Assembly: GCF_042678145.1 (NCBI RefSeq) | Contig: NZ_JBHUDG010000001.1 | Span: 186,001 to 250,000 of the forward strand | Length of the DNA stretch: 64,000 nt | Direction: 5' to 3' | DNA from: Pseudopedobacter beijingensis | GTDB taxonomy: Bacteria > Bacteroidota > Bacteroidia > Sphingobacteriales > Sphingobacteriaceae | Part shown: positions 1 through 8,300 of the stretch, piece by piece | Layout: every line of letters begins with the position of its first letter | Numbering within the stretch: the first letter of the stretch is position 1 | Notes under the pieces: generated by a model | The model's input: only the letters and a program-made list of their open reading frames with translations | Database searches by the model: none | Told to the model about the DNA's origin: nothing | Made by a program: the position numbers and the translations under genes

Positions 1-1
1 C

Positions 2-1063
2 AAAGCAGATTATCAGAATGGCCGGGTACATGGCTATCAGGTAGAGATCGATCCATCAGAAAGAGCATGGAGCGGCGGGATTTATGATGAAGGAAGAAGA
101 GGCTGGTTGTACACCATGGATGTAAATCCCAAAGGAAAAACAGCCTTTAAGAACAACCAGTGGAATAAATATAGAGTAGAGTGTATAGGCAATACCATTA
201 GGACATGGGTTAATGGAATACCCACAGCAAATGTTGTAGATGATATGACATCCGAAGGGTTTATAGCCTTTCAGGTACACTCCATTCCCAAAAGTGAAAC
301 CCCGGGAAAGCAGATCCGTTGGAGAAATATCCGTATCAAGACAACCAATCTGAAACCCTCTCCATTAGATGATATCTATGTAGTCAATCTTATTCCAAAC
401 AATCTGTCTGCACAAGAAAAAAAAGAAGGATTCTATATGCTTTGGGACGGTGTATCCACTAAAGGATGGCGGGGCGCCTACAAGCCTGCATTCCCTGCCA
501 AAGGATGGGAGATTAAAGATGGTGTGCTGAGCGTGGTGAAATCAGATGGTGCAGAATCTACCAATGGAGGAGATATTGTAACCGAAAAAGAATATAGCGC
601 TTTTGAACTGAAATTCGATTTCAAACTGACAGAAGGAGCCAATAGTGGCGTAAAATACTTTGTAACGGAGAAAGAAGGAAACAAAGGATCAGCAATAGGG
701 CTGGAATACCAGATCCTGGATGATGAAAGACATCCTGATGCGAAGCTGGGAAGGGACGGCAACAGAACATTGGCCTCATTATACGATCTAAAAACATCTA
801 ACAAGCAAGCTCGATTCCTTAAGAAAATAGGAGAGTGGAACCAGGGAATTATCAAAGTATCTCCGGATAATAAAGTAGAGTACTGGTTAAATGGCGTAAA
901 AGTATTAGAATACGTAAGAGGCTCCAAAGAATTCAATGATTTGGTAGCCATCAGCAAATACAAGAACTGGGAAAACTTTGGCATGGCGCCAAAAGGGCGA
1001 ATCCTGTTGCAGGACCATGGCGACAACGTATCATTCAGAAGCATAAAAATAAGAGAACTGTAA
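2..1063 (+). CDS. Tandem DUF1080 (3-keto-disaccharide hydrolase-type) protein, 5' partial
   Basis: The reading frame is already open at base 2, so the gene starts outside the window; an internal ATG at 107 is not the true start. Two DUF1080 (concanavalin-like jelly-roll) domains are visible. The end of the first contains GYQVEIDP and GGIYDEGRRGW. A complete second one, over about the last 210 residues, contains LWDG, GWEIKDGVL, FELKFDF, SGVKYFV and GLEYQILDD. The family is known to hydrolyse 3-keto-glycosides or bind sugars outside the cytoplasm. It ends 18 bases before a Tat-signal Gfo/Idh/MocA oxidoreductase, so the two probably share an operon: one enzyme oxidises a sugar at C3 and the other cleaves the keto-glycoside. 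Substrate unknown. Confidence 0.85.
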   Translation, partial: KADYQNGRVHGYQVEIDPSERAWSGGIYDEGRRGWLYTMDVNPKGKTAFKNNQWNKYRVECIGNTIRTWVNGIPTANVVDDMTSEGFIAFQVHSIPKSETPGKQIRWRNIRIKTTNLKPSPLDDIYVVNLIPNNLSAQEKKEGFYMLWDGVSTKGWRGAYKPAFPAKGWEIKDGVLSVVKSDGAESTNGGDIVTEKEYSAFELKFDFKLTEGANSGVKYFVTEKEGNKGSAIGLEYQILDDERHPDAKLGRDGNRTLASLYDLKTSNKQARFLKKIGEWNQGIIKVSPDNKVEYWLNGVKVLEYVRGSKEFNDLVAISKYKNWENFGMAPKGRILLQDHGDNVSFRSIKIREL

Positions 1064-1081
1064 ACCACCAGAACCTATAAA

Positions 1082-2440
1082 ATGGAAAATTCAAGAAGAA
1101 AATTCATCAAACAATCAGCCATAGCCTCAGCAGGCGTTTATTTAGGCACTATGGGCATGAGTGCCAAAAGTTATGGTAAAATCATAGGAGCAAACGATAG
1201 AGTAAGGTTAGGAGTTGTAGGTTTTTCAGACCGTTTCAGAAGTTCGTTGTTCCCTTCATTTCTTAACCATTATAAAGAGCTCAATTTTGAGATCGTAGCA
1301 GTCTCCGATCTTTGGAAGCTCAGAAGAGAAGAAGGGAAAGGCTTTTTAGAGCAGAAATTAGGGAGTAAGGTTCAGGCATTCAGAAACAATGACGAGCTGT
1401 ATGGAATGAAAGACCTGAATGGCGTCATTATCAGTACAGCCGATTTCCAGCATGCGTTGCATACTATCGAAGCCGTGAAAGCAGGATGTGATGCCTATGT
1501 AGAAAAGCCATTTGCCGAGACCATGGAAGACGCAAGGGCAGCATTAAAAGCAGTTAGAGCAACAGATAAAATAGTACAGATAGGATCGCAAAGAAGAAGC
1601 GGGCTGAACTATAAAGCAGCAGAGAAATTTATCAAAGAAGGTAAATTTGGAGATATAACCATGGTAGAGCTAACCTGGAATGTAAACCAACCAGGCAGGT
1701 GGAGAAGACCGGATTTAGTAGCAAAATGTAAAGAAGAAGATACCGATTGGAAACGCTTCCTGATGAACAGGCCTTTCGAAGCGTGGGATCCACGAAAATA
1801 CCTGGAATATCGTCTTTTTTGGCCCTATTCCTCAGGAATGCCCGGTCAGTGGATGTCTCACCAGATAGATACCGTTCACTGGTTTACGGATTTAAAACAT
1901 CCAAGAAGCGTGGTTGCCAATGGAGGTATTTATCAATGGAAAGACGGTAGGAGAAACTGGGATACCACAACAGCCGTATTTGACTATGGTCCGGAAAACG
2001 ACCAGACCAAAGGTTTTCAGGTAACCTTCAATTCCAGGATGCATAATGGAGATGAACGACCATCAGAAATTTATTATGCCAATGGAGGCGAGCTGAACCT
2101 GATCACGAATAAAGTATCCCCAAAAGGAGGACTAACAGAAAAAGCAGCTTCAGCAATGGGCATGAAACCCAATCTTTTACCAGAAGTTAACCTAACGGAG
2201 AAAGTAGAACGAGTGGCAGCATCAGCCAATACAGGAGCAGATGTACTGACCTCAGCCCATATGAGGAATTGGATGGAATGTATTAGGAGCAGAAAGCAGC
2301 CAAACGCTCCGGTAGAAGCGGGCTATTATCATTCTATCGCCAATATTATGACCACTGCGGCATCTCATACAGGATCTAAAGCAACGTTTGATAGCAAAAC
2401 ACAGGAAGTAATGGCGGGGGGAAAGGTCTTTAAATTATAA
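1082..2440 (+). CDS. Tat-exported Gfo/Idh/MocA family oxidoreductase
   Basis: This 452-residue NAD(P)-dependent sugar oxidoreductase has an N-terminal twin-arginine signal (SRRKFIKQS, then a hydrophobic stretch), so it is expected to act in the periplasm with tightly bound cofactor. The Rossmann part follows (VRLGVVGF about residue 40, VAVSDLW, STADFQHALH) and then the Gfo/Idh signature VEKPFAETMEDA. The C-terminal half is the substrate domain (WMSHQIDTVHWF). It lies 18 bases downstream of the DUF1080 gene, consistent with a 3-keto-glycoside pathway. The start is set by the Tat motif. Substrate not determinable from sequence. Confidence 0.88.
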   Translation: MENSRRKFIKQSAIASAGVYLGTMGMSAKSYGKIIGANDRVRLGVVGFSDRFRSSLFPSFLNHYKELNFEIVAVSDLWKLRREEGKGFLEQKLGSKVQAFRNNDELYGMKDLNGVIISTADFQHALHTIEAVKAGCDAYVEKPFAETMEDARAALKAVRATDKIVQIGSQRRSGLNYKAAEKFIKEGKFGDITMVELTWNVNQPGRWRRPDLVAKCKEEDTDWKRFLMNRPFEAWDPRKYLEYRLFWPYSSGMPGQWMSHQIDTVHWFTDLKHPRSVVANGGIYQWKDGRRNWDTTTAVFDYGPENDQTKGFQVTFNSRMHNGDERPSEIYYANGGELNLITNKVSPKGGLTEKAASAMGMKPNLLPEVNLTEKVERVAASANTGADVLTSAHMRNWMECIRSRKQPNAPVEAGYYHSIANIMTTAASHTGSKATFDSKTQEVMAGGKVFKL

Positions 2441-2452
2441 TCTGATTTTTCA

Positions 2453-2509
2453 CTTTCCCGGAAACGTTCTATCAGTAAATTATACTTTATGGAGACGTTT
2501 CCGGGAAAG
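2453..2509. repeat. 15-bp perfect inverted repeat between two Gfo/Idh genes
   Basis: Arms 2453-2467 and 2495-2509 are exact reverse complements separated by 27 bases. No T-tract follows, so it is a poor intrinsic terminator. Each arm contains AACGTT or ACGTTT flanked by GGAAA/TTTCC, resembling a LacI-type operator half. It could be an mRNA stem-loop stabilising the upstream transcript or a paired operator for the next gene; the sequence alone does not decide. Confidence 0.6.
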
Positions 2510-2593
2510 AAATCATAATTTCCTATATTTATATAAAGACTGGCATACCATATCTTTAATCTTTATATAATTGTCTTTTTGATTTTATAATAT

Positions 2594-3787
2594 ATGAGCA
2601 GAAGAAAGTTTTTAGAACAATCAGGATTACTTGCAGGAGGAATGTTATTAACCAATCCGCTGTTGGCAAACGTTTATCAACCGAAGAAAAAACTGGGAGT
2701 AGGCATTATAGGTTTAGGAGATAGGGGAAGAGGAATAAAATCTGTAATGGATACCTTGCCCGAGTGTTATGATGTTGTAGGGGTGTGCGATGTTTTAGAT
2801 TTCAGATTGGCAGGAGCTAAAAATATCAATGCGAAAACATATAAAGTAAAAGATTACAGGAAGATTTTAGAAGATAAAAAAATAGATGTAGTCGTAATAG
2901 CAACCCCTTTAAGCGAACATTACCAGATAGCCAAAGATGCTTTGTCTGCAGGTAAGCATGTTTACCTTGAGAAAACCATGACTTATTCGTCTGAGCAGGC
3001 ATTAGACTTGGTGAAAATAGCTAAAGGCTTACCTAATCAAGTCTTACAGGTAGGACACCAATATCGCTCATCTCCACTTTATTACAAGGTAAAAGAGATG
3101 ATAGAAAAAGGATATTTAGGGAAAGTAACCCATATAGATTGTCGTTGGGATAGAAACTGGAACTGGAGAAGAGCAGTCCCTGACCCGTCTTTAGAAAGAA
3201 AGGTAAATTGGCGGATGTACAAAGAATATTCCGGAGGTTTGGCAGCCGAACTATTGTCACATCAGATAGATTTTATAAACTGGACTTTTAATACCAATCC
3301 GCAAGAGATATTTGCAACCGGAGGTGTAGATTATTATAAAGACGGGAGAGAAACATTTGACAATTTGCAAGCTGTGTTGCGCTATAAAGATGCCGAAATG
3401 ATAGGAACTTTTGGAGCAACCTGTGCCAATAAAAAAGATGGGTATTTATTTAAGATAAAAGGATCTAAAGGTGCTATATCTTTATTGGTCAATGAAGGGG
3501 TGTTTTATCCCGAAAAAGAAACTATGGAAGCCTTACAGACAGTGGATGGGGTTACAGGAGCAACCAAGATTACATGGAACAAAGACGGAGGAATTCCTAT
3601 TCTGGAAGAACCAACTAAAGATGGAACCTGGTATGCACTTAAAGATTTTTATACCAATGTTGTGGAAAGAAAAATGCCAGATTCTAATGTAGTTACCGGT
3701 GCAAAAGTCGCTTTTTGTGTGGAAATGATTAATCAATCGTCTTATACCGATACGCTAAAATACTGGAAACCCGAATTTAATATCTGA
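2594..3787 (+). CDS. Tat-exported Gfo/Idh/MocA family oxidoreductase
   Basis: The 397-residue protein begins MSRRKFLEQSG, a twin-arginine signal followed by a hydrophobic segment, so periplasmic location is likely. The Rossmann motif (LGVGIIGLGDRGRG, about residues 35-48), VGVCDV, VVIATPLSEH and the catalytic-lysine region HVYLEKTMTY (lysine of EK) are present. The substrate domain carries LLSHQIDFINW, the same helix as in the preceding oxidoreductase, so the two belong to related subfamilies. The 150-base gap containing a large inverted repeat suggests separate or modulated expression. Substrate unknown; part of the same probable keto-sugar locus. Confidence 0.87.
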   Translation: MSRRKFLEQSGLLAGGMLLTNPLLANVYQPKKKLGVGIIGLGDRGRGIKSVMDTLPECYDVVGVCDVLDFRLAGAKNINAKTYKVKDYRKILEDKKIDVVVIATPLSEHYQIAKDALSAGKHVYLEKTMTYSSEQALDLVKIAKGLPNQVLQVGHQYRSSPLYYKVKEMIEKGYLGKVTHIDCRWDRNWNWRRAVPDPSLERKVNWRMYKEYSGGLAAELLSHQIDFINWTFNTNPQEIFATGGVDYYKDGRETFDNLQAVLRYKDAEMIGTFGATCANKKDGYLFKIKGSKGAISLLVNEGVFYPEKETMEALQTVDGVTGATKITWNKDGGIPILEEPTKDGTWYALKDFYTNVVERKMPDSNVVTGAKVAFCVEMINQSSYTDTLKYWKPEFNI

Positions 3788-3830
3788 TAAATAAAAATAT
3801 TGTATTCGTGTTTTTGAAATAGAAAGTCTG

Positions 3831-3879
3831 AAAAACCGATTCTTGTCCAAAGTTTATTTCCGGATAGTTATCGGTTTTT
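3831..3879. terminator. Bidirectional intrinsic terminator
   Basis: A perfect 10-bp stem (3831-3840 with 3870-3879) has A5 on the left and T5 on the right, so each strand ends in a U-tract. It sits between convergent genes ending at 3787 (+) and 3910 (-). The loop is long (29 bases). Confidence 0.7.
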
Positions 3880-3909
3880 AGATGATTTCTATTATAATGT
3901 TCTCCCGAA

Positions 3910-4992
3910 TTACAATCTGTCGATACCGAATTTATCAGCAACTTCATTTAAATCCCGTACTACTGCATCAATTAATGGTATTCCAGTAACTTTTCTTTCT
4001 ATTTCAGCCTCCAGTTCAGGTTCACCGGGAATAATTACTTTTTGCTCTGGCGAAATTGGTGTGGCATTTTTAAAACGCTCAATCCAATTATCCATGTGTA
4101 ATTTAAACTCTTCTACAGGTCTGAATCCATCAACACGCATAGCGCCTAAAAAATGACCTAAACCTTCTCCTGGTTGATTTGGGAGTGGATCCATGAAAGC
4201 TACAAAAGGAGGAGCCCAGGGGCCATAGCTTGCCCCGGATAAAACGGCAGAAAGAATATCTACGGTTGCACTTAATCCAAAGCCTTTATGGCTACCGTGT
4301 TCCCTGTCAGAACCCAGCGGAAGTAAAGCGCCCCCTTCTTTTAGTCCATGAGAATTTGTAGTAGAATTTCCATCTTTATCCTGTATCCAGCCTGTAGGTA
4401 CTTCAGTTCCTTTCCGCTGAGCAATCTCCAGTTTTCCATTGGCGGCAGTAGAAGTAGCCATATCTGTAATAAATGGAGGGTATTTTCCTGTCGGAAAAGC
4501 GTAGCAAATAGGATTGGTACCCAACATCCTTTCCTTAGAGAAAGTAGGAGTAACCAACGGACTGGCATTAGTTACAGCAAAACCAATCATATCCTGTTCT
4601 ACAGCCATTAATGCATGATAGCCAGCAATACCAAAATGATTAGAGTTTTTGATAGCGACCCATCCCGAACCTACGTTTTTTGATTTTTCTATCGCAACTT
4701 TCATTGCAAAAGGCGCTACAACCAAACCCAGACCCGCATCACCATCTATAGTTGCGGTAGACGGAGTTTCGTGTACTATTTTGATATTAGGTTTTGCATT
4801 TATACGCCCTTTTTCCCATAACCGAACATATCCGGTTAGTCGGGCAACACCATGAGAGTCAATACCTCTCAAATCAGCTTTTAAAAGAACGTCAGCAGCA
4901 AGAACAGCATGCTCTTCAGAACATCCCATTTTTTTGAAAACAGATTCCGTAAAGCCTCTTAAAGTGCTTTCTTCAAATTTATGATATTCCAT
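3910..4992 (-). CDS. Ldh-family (malate/L-lactate dehydrogenase type) NAD(P)-dependent reductase
   Basis: This 360-residue protein is of the YlbC/MdhA/UlaD-type 'Ldh_2' family, unrelated to classical LDH/MDH. Family motifs are LKADLRGIDSHGVAR near residue 40, DGDAGLGLVVAP, NSNHFGIAGYHA, TNASPLVTP and GSDREHGSHKGFGL. The family reduces 2-oxo acids (pyruvate, oxaloacetate, diketogulonate) with a catalytic His, probably in NSNHFG. Its ATG overlaps the bshC stop in a TGATG arrangement, so translation is coupled to bshC. That pairing has no obvious pathway logic and the substrate is not determinable. Confidence 0.87.
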   Translation of the reverse strand: MEYHKFEESTLRGFTESVFKKMGCSEEHAVLAADVLLKADLRGIDSHGVARLTGYVRLWEKGRINAKPNIKIVHETPSTATIDGDAGLGLVVAPFAMKVAIEKSKNVGSGWVAIKNSNHFGIAGYHALMAVEQDMIGFAVTNASPLVTPTFSKERMLGTNPICYAFPTGKYPPFITDMATSTAANGKLEIAQRKGTEVPTGWIQDKDGNSTTNSHGLKEGGALLPLGSDREHGSHKGFGLSATVDILSAVLSGASYGPWAPPFVAFMDPLPNQPGEGLGHFLGAMRVDGFRPVEEFKLHMDNWIERFKNATPISPEQKVIIPGEPELEAEIERKVTGIPLIDAVVRDLNEVADKFGIDRL

Positions 4993-6572
4993 CAGGTAAG
5001 TATGGTAAATTTAAAATCTAAAGGATGTAAATGTTTGATAAGATCAGCTATAAATTCCTGACCATATTTTACATAGAACATTCCAAAGTTTTCTTTTCTC
5101 TCTTGTAATCCGCCATAAGGAAACAGAGCCTCTTTTATGGTTTTTATGTTATGGATAGCCTCAGCATGATTTTTTTTCTCAGCTTTCAATAGCTTTTTCT
5201 CCAGGTTTGACATGGCTTTTTCCAGCCTGACTTTAATCGCTTCTGTACTTGGAGATAACGTAGGATCTATTTTGTGAGCTCTTAGTTTCAGTTTTTCAAA
5301 AATACAATCTATTTCCCGCCATTCATCTTCTATTCCCAGTTGATGCTCGCTTGATTTCCGAACCCATTCATCTGTCAAAATCTTTTCAGACTTAAAAACA
5401 TCTTTATAACACAGTCCTAAACGAGATAACTTCTGTTTAATACGTGAGTTTGCTATCATAGCAGAGTTTCGGAGAATAAGTATCGGAAAATCTATATGGT
5501 AAAAATCAAAATTAGATTTTAATTGCAGCCAATAAACCAGTTCTGCTCCGCCACCAATATAAGCAAGATTTGGTAAGATGTATTCCTGATATAAGGGGCG
5601 CATAACCACGTTTGGGCTAAATCTGTCCGGATGTTCAGTAATCTCTGTTTTTAGTTGTTCCTGCGTAAACGAAATCGAAGTATTCAAAACCTTATACAGA
5701 TTATCTTCAAATACAATACGTTCTCTTAGATGATCGGTTAAATAGAAAAAGTTGATTTCACGAGGATTAACCTGAGGGGCTACTCCAACTTCTTCCAGTC
5801 TTTTGTTGGTTGCTGTGATATTGTTGTAACTGTTTTGTGAGATAATATCCTGATAGATGATATCCGAAAACTGATCCTTTAAACGTTTGTCATCTGCATC
5901 CAGAATAACTAAGCCATATAGTCCAAATAGTTCGTTTACCAAAAAACGAGTAGCATCAGCCAGGGAATTTTGTTGATAAGCCGCACTTATTATTTTAGCC
6001 AGTTCCTGCGCATTCTCAGAAAACCCCAAAATACCTGTATATTCATTTAAGGTATTGGTTATATCCTCTGTACTTAGTCTTCCCGTAGCTCCAGAAGCTT
6101 CCTTATTCCATGATATTTTTTCGGATTGCACATAGGTGTGATTAATTTCCGCAAAATCATGATCTTCTGATGCCATCCAGTAAACAGGAACAAAGTCTTT
6201 TTCGGGAAACTTAATCTTAAGTTCCTTAGCCAGATTAATAGACGATACAATTTTAAACAGAAAATATAAAGGACCGGTAAAAATATTAAGTTGATGCCCC
6301 GTAGTTACGGTATAAGTATTTTTGTTTAAAAGATTGTTTATATTGGTTGTAACCGCAGAAGAGACAGCCAGTTTACTGTATTGTTCTTTAAGTATAGCAA
6401 CCAGAGTTTCTCTGTTACAGGTAACCTTTTTATTTTTCAGAAGTTCCTCAAAGCCATGTAAATTGGCCTTCTGATTATAGAAAGGTTTTAGAGAAGCATC
6501 ATCTTCCAGATATCTGATTACTGCCGAAGAAAAGGAATGTGTTTCTTTATAATCGATGTATTGTGCTTCCAT
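4992..6572 (-). CDS. bshC: Putative cysteine ligase BshC (bacillithiol biosynthesis)
   Basis: The 526 residues match the usual length of BshC, which adds cysteine to GlcN-malate in the last step of bacillithiol synthesis. Family blocks seen are TVTTGHQLNIFTGPLYFLFK near residue 90, VPVYWMASEDHDFAEI, LFGLYGLVILDADD, YILPNLAYIGGGAELVYWLQL, and a C-terminal coiled coil (SNLEKKLLKAEKK) before PYGGLQERKENF. It follows rimO after a 49-base gap that holds a stem-loop, and its stop codon overlaps the downstream Ldh-family start. The ligase function is inferred from family genetics. Confidence 0.93.
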   Translation of the reverse strand: MEAQYIDYKETHSFSSAVIRYLEDDASLKPFYNQKANLHGFEELLKNKKVTCNRETLVAILKEQYSKLAVSSAVTTNINNLLNKNTYTVTTGHQLNIFTGPLYFLFKIVSSINLAKELKIKFPEKDFVPVYWMASEDHDFAEINHTYVQSEKISWNKEASGATGRLSTEDITNTLNEYTGILGFSENAQELAKIISAAYQQNSLADATRFLVNELFGLYGLVILDADDKRLKDQFSDIIYQDIISQNSYNNITATNKRLEEVGVAPQVNPREINFFYLTDHLRERIVFEDNLYKVLNTSISFTQEQLKTEITEHPDRFSPNVVMRPLYQEYILPNLAYIGGGAELVYWLQLKSNFDFYHIDFPILILRNSAMIANSRIKQKLSRLGLCYKDVFKSEKILTDEWVRKSSEHQLGIEDEWREIDCIFEKLKLRAHKIDPTLSPSTEAIKVRLEKAMSNLEKKLLKAEKKNHAEAIHNIKTIKEALFPYGGLQERKENFGMFYVKYGQEFIADLIKHLHPLDFKFTILT

Positions 6573-6600
6573 AAAAAAACTAATGTATAGAAATTACAAA

Positions 6601-6624
6601 TAAACTCACAGATGAGTGAGTTTA
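6601..6624 (-). terminator. Stem-loop terminator after rimO
   Basis: A perfect 9-bp stem (6601-6609 with 6616-6624) and 6-base loop overlap the rimO stop codon. On the minus strand it is followed by a T-rich run. It lies before bshC, so some read-through is likely. Confidence 0.55.
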
Positions 6625-7956
6625 TTTTACAATTGATCCATAAAGATCAAAATCTTCAGCTCTTTCTATTTTTACGTTGACAAAAGAACCTACAGTAGCA
6701 TAATCTTTGCTGGCATCCAATAAAACCTCGTTGTCTACTTCAGGAGAATCAAACTCTGTTCTTCCGATAAAATAATCACCCTCTTTTTTATCAATTAATA
6801 CCTTATAGGTTTTGCCAACTTTCTGTTGGTTAAGGTCGTATGAAATACCCTGTTGAATATCCATAATTTCCTCAACCCTTTGTTCTTTTATCTCGGCCGG
6901 GATATTGTCTTCCAGGTCATAAGCTTTTGTTTTTTCCTCATGCGAATAAGTGAAACAGCCCAATCTGTCAAAACGTGTTTCCTCAACCCATTCCTTCATC
7001 TCCTCAAAATCTTTTTCCGTTTCTCCCGGATAGCCACAAATTAATGTCGTACGCATAGCTATATTAGGAACTTTATCCCTGATCTGGTTGACAAGGTCTA
7101 TCGTTTTTTGTTTGGTAGTACCTCTGCGCATAGATTGTAACATATTGTCCGTGATATGCTGCAAAGGCATATCCAGATAATTACAAATATTAGAACGCTC
7201 GTTCATTACATCTAATATTTCCATAGGGAAACCAGAAGGGTAGGCGTATTGCAGTCTGATCCATTCTATACCATCAACATCTGAAAGATTTCTTAATAAG
7301 TCTGCTAATTTTCTTTCATTATATAAATCCAGCCCGTAATAAGTTAAATCCTGAGCAATAAGAACAAGCTCTTTGGTTCCATTCTTAGCCAGGTTTTTTG
7401 CGCTTTTTACCAATTCCTCAATCGGAAAAGACAGGTGCTTGCCCCTCATCAACGGAATAGCACAAAAAGAACAAGGACGATTACAGCCCTCTGCAATTTT
7501 AAAATAAGCGAAATGAGAGGGTGTAGTTAGTAAACGTTCGCCTAAAAGCTCGTATTTATAGTTGGCACCTACCGAGTGTAAAAGGTTTTGCAAATCATTT
7601 GTTCCAAACCAGGCATCCACGTTTTGAATTTCGGCAGAAAGTTCAGGCGTGTATCTTTGAGATAGACAGCCGGTGACAATAACTTTACCTATTTTTCCCT
7701 GTTCTTTAAGATCACTGTATTGGAGGATGGTATCTATAGATTCTTGTTTGGCATTATCTATAAAGCCACAGGTATTGATCACTACGATGTCATTTTCGCG
7801 AACGTTGTTGGCTTCGTGAACAACATCGATATGATTACCTTTTAACTGGCCCATTAATATCTCAGAATCATAGGTGTTTTTAGAGCAACCTAGCGTTACC
7901 ACATTTACCCTTGCAGGTTCTGAACTTTGTTTTGTTAATCTTTCTTTTACTTTCAT
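6622..7956 (-). CDS. rimO: Ribosomal protein S12 methylthiotransferase RimO
   Basis: This is a 444-residue radical-SAM methylthiotransferase that modifies an aspartate of ribosomal protein S12. The N-terminal UPF0004 domain supplies three cysteines for one 4Fe-4S cluster (TLGCSKN, INTCGF, VTGCLSQ). The radical SAM motif is CNRPCSFC near residue 160. A C-terminal TRAM domain follows (KVGKTYKVLIDKKEGDYFIGRTEFDSPEVD). The motif order and PEVDNEV ending favour RimO over MiaB. It is downstream of ftsY and upstream of bshC on the same strand. Confidence 0.95.
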   Translation of the reverse strand: MKVKERLTKQSSEPARVNVVTLGCSKNTYDSEILMGQLKGNHIDVVHEANNVRENDIVVINTCGFIDNAKQESIDTILQYSDLKEQGKIGKVIVTGCLSQRYTPELSAEIQNVDAWFGTNDLQNLLHSVGANYKYELLGERLLTTPSHFAYFKIAEGCNRPCSFCAIPLMRGKHLSFPIEELVKSAKNLAKNGTKELVLIAQDLTYYGLDLYNERKLADLLRNLSDVDGIEWIRLQYAYPSGFPMEILDVMNERSNICNYLDMPLQHITDNMLQSMRRGTTKQKTIDLVNQIRDKVPNIAMRTTLICGYPGETEKDFEEMKEWVEETRFDRLGCFTYSHEEKTKAYDLEDNIPAEIKEQRVEEIMDIQQGISYDLNQQKVGKTYKVLIDKKEGDYFIGRTEFDSPEVDNEVLLDASKDYATVGSFVNVKIERAEDFDLYGSIVK

Positions 7957-8043
7957 CTTGTGTGCCGATTAGATTTACGGGAAAAATTTGTAAATCTTTT
8001 TTCTATGTAAAGGTAGTATCTAAACAGCATTAACGTTGTTATG

Positions 8044-8097
8044 CTGAGCTTGTCGAAATGTTCTTGCAATGGATATAAAAGGTTTCGAGAGTCTCAG
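8044..8097. repeat. REP-like imperfect palindrome
   Basis: The left arm 8044-8058 and right arm 8083-8097 agree at 12 of 15 positions as reverse complements (CTGAG/CTCAG and TCGAAA/TTTCGA are exact). It is probably a decayed copy of a dispersed repeat; copy number cannot be judged here. Confidence 0.5.
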
Positions 8098-8231
8098 TCT
8101 GTTGTAGGAATTTCTCTTTTTAGACGGAATTTTTTACCTTCTGAATAACCGTTGTTTTTATAACGAATGCAAGTCCGATATCTTCTTTGTCTCATTCTGA
8201 CAAAATCTCACTTTAGAATTACTATTTTAAT

Positions 8232-8251
8232 AGCTATTGCTTTCAATAGCT
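8232..8251 (-). terminator. Possible stem-loop terminator downstream of ftsY
   Basis: A perfect 8-bp stem with a 4-base loop (8232-8239 with 8244-8251) lies 50 bases beyond the ftsY stop. On the minus strand it is followed by only a weakly T-rich tail, so termination is plausible but not convincing. Confidence 0.4.
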
Positions 8252-8300
8252 TAAGCTTCTCTTTGTTGTATGGATATATTAATGTGCTTTCTGCAATTTG

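Larger units (their letters stand above)
7957..8300. other. Intergenic region with degenerate palindromic repeats
   Basis: There is no credible ORF in these 344 bases between ftsY and rimO. They contain an imperfect palindrome at 8044-8097 and a tight hairpin at 8232-8251, annotated separately. The word GCTGAGCTTGTCGAAA in the palindrome resembles dispersed REP-like sequences in many bacterial genomes. The rimO promoter should lie near 7960-8030 on the minus strand, but I see no clear match to the consensus. Confidence 0.5.

Noticed and set aside
478..1068. 196-residue antisense ORF opposite the DUF1080 gene
   Set aside because: It lies wholly within a convincing gene on the other strand and has no recognisable family.
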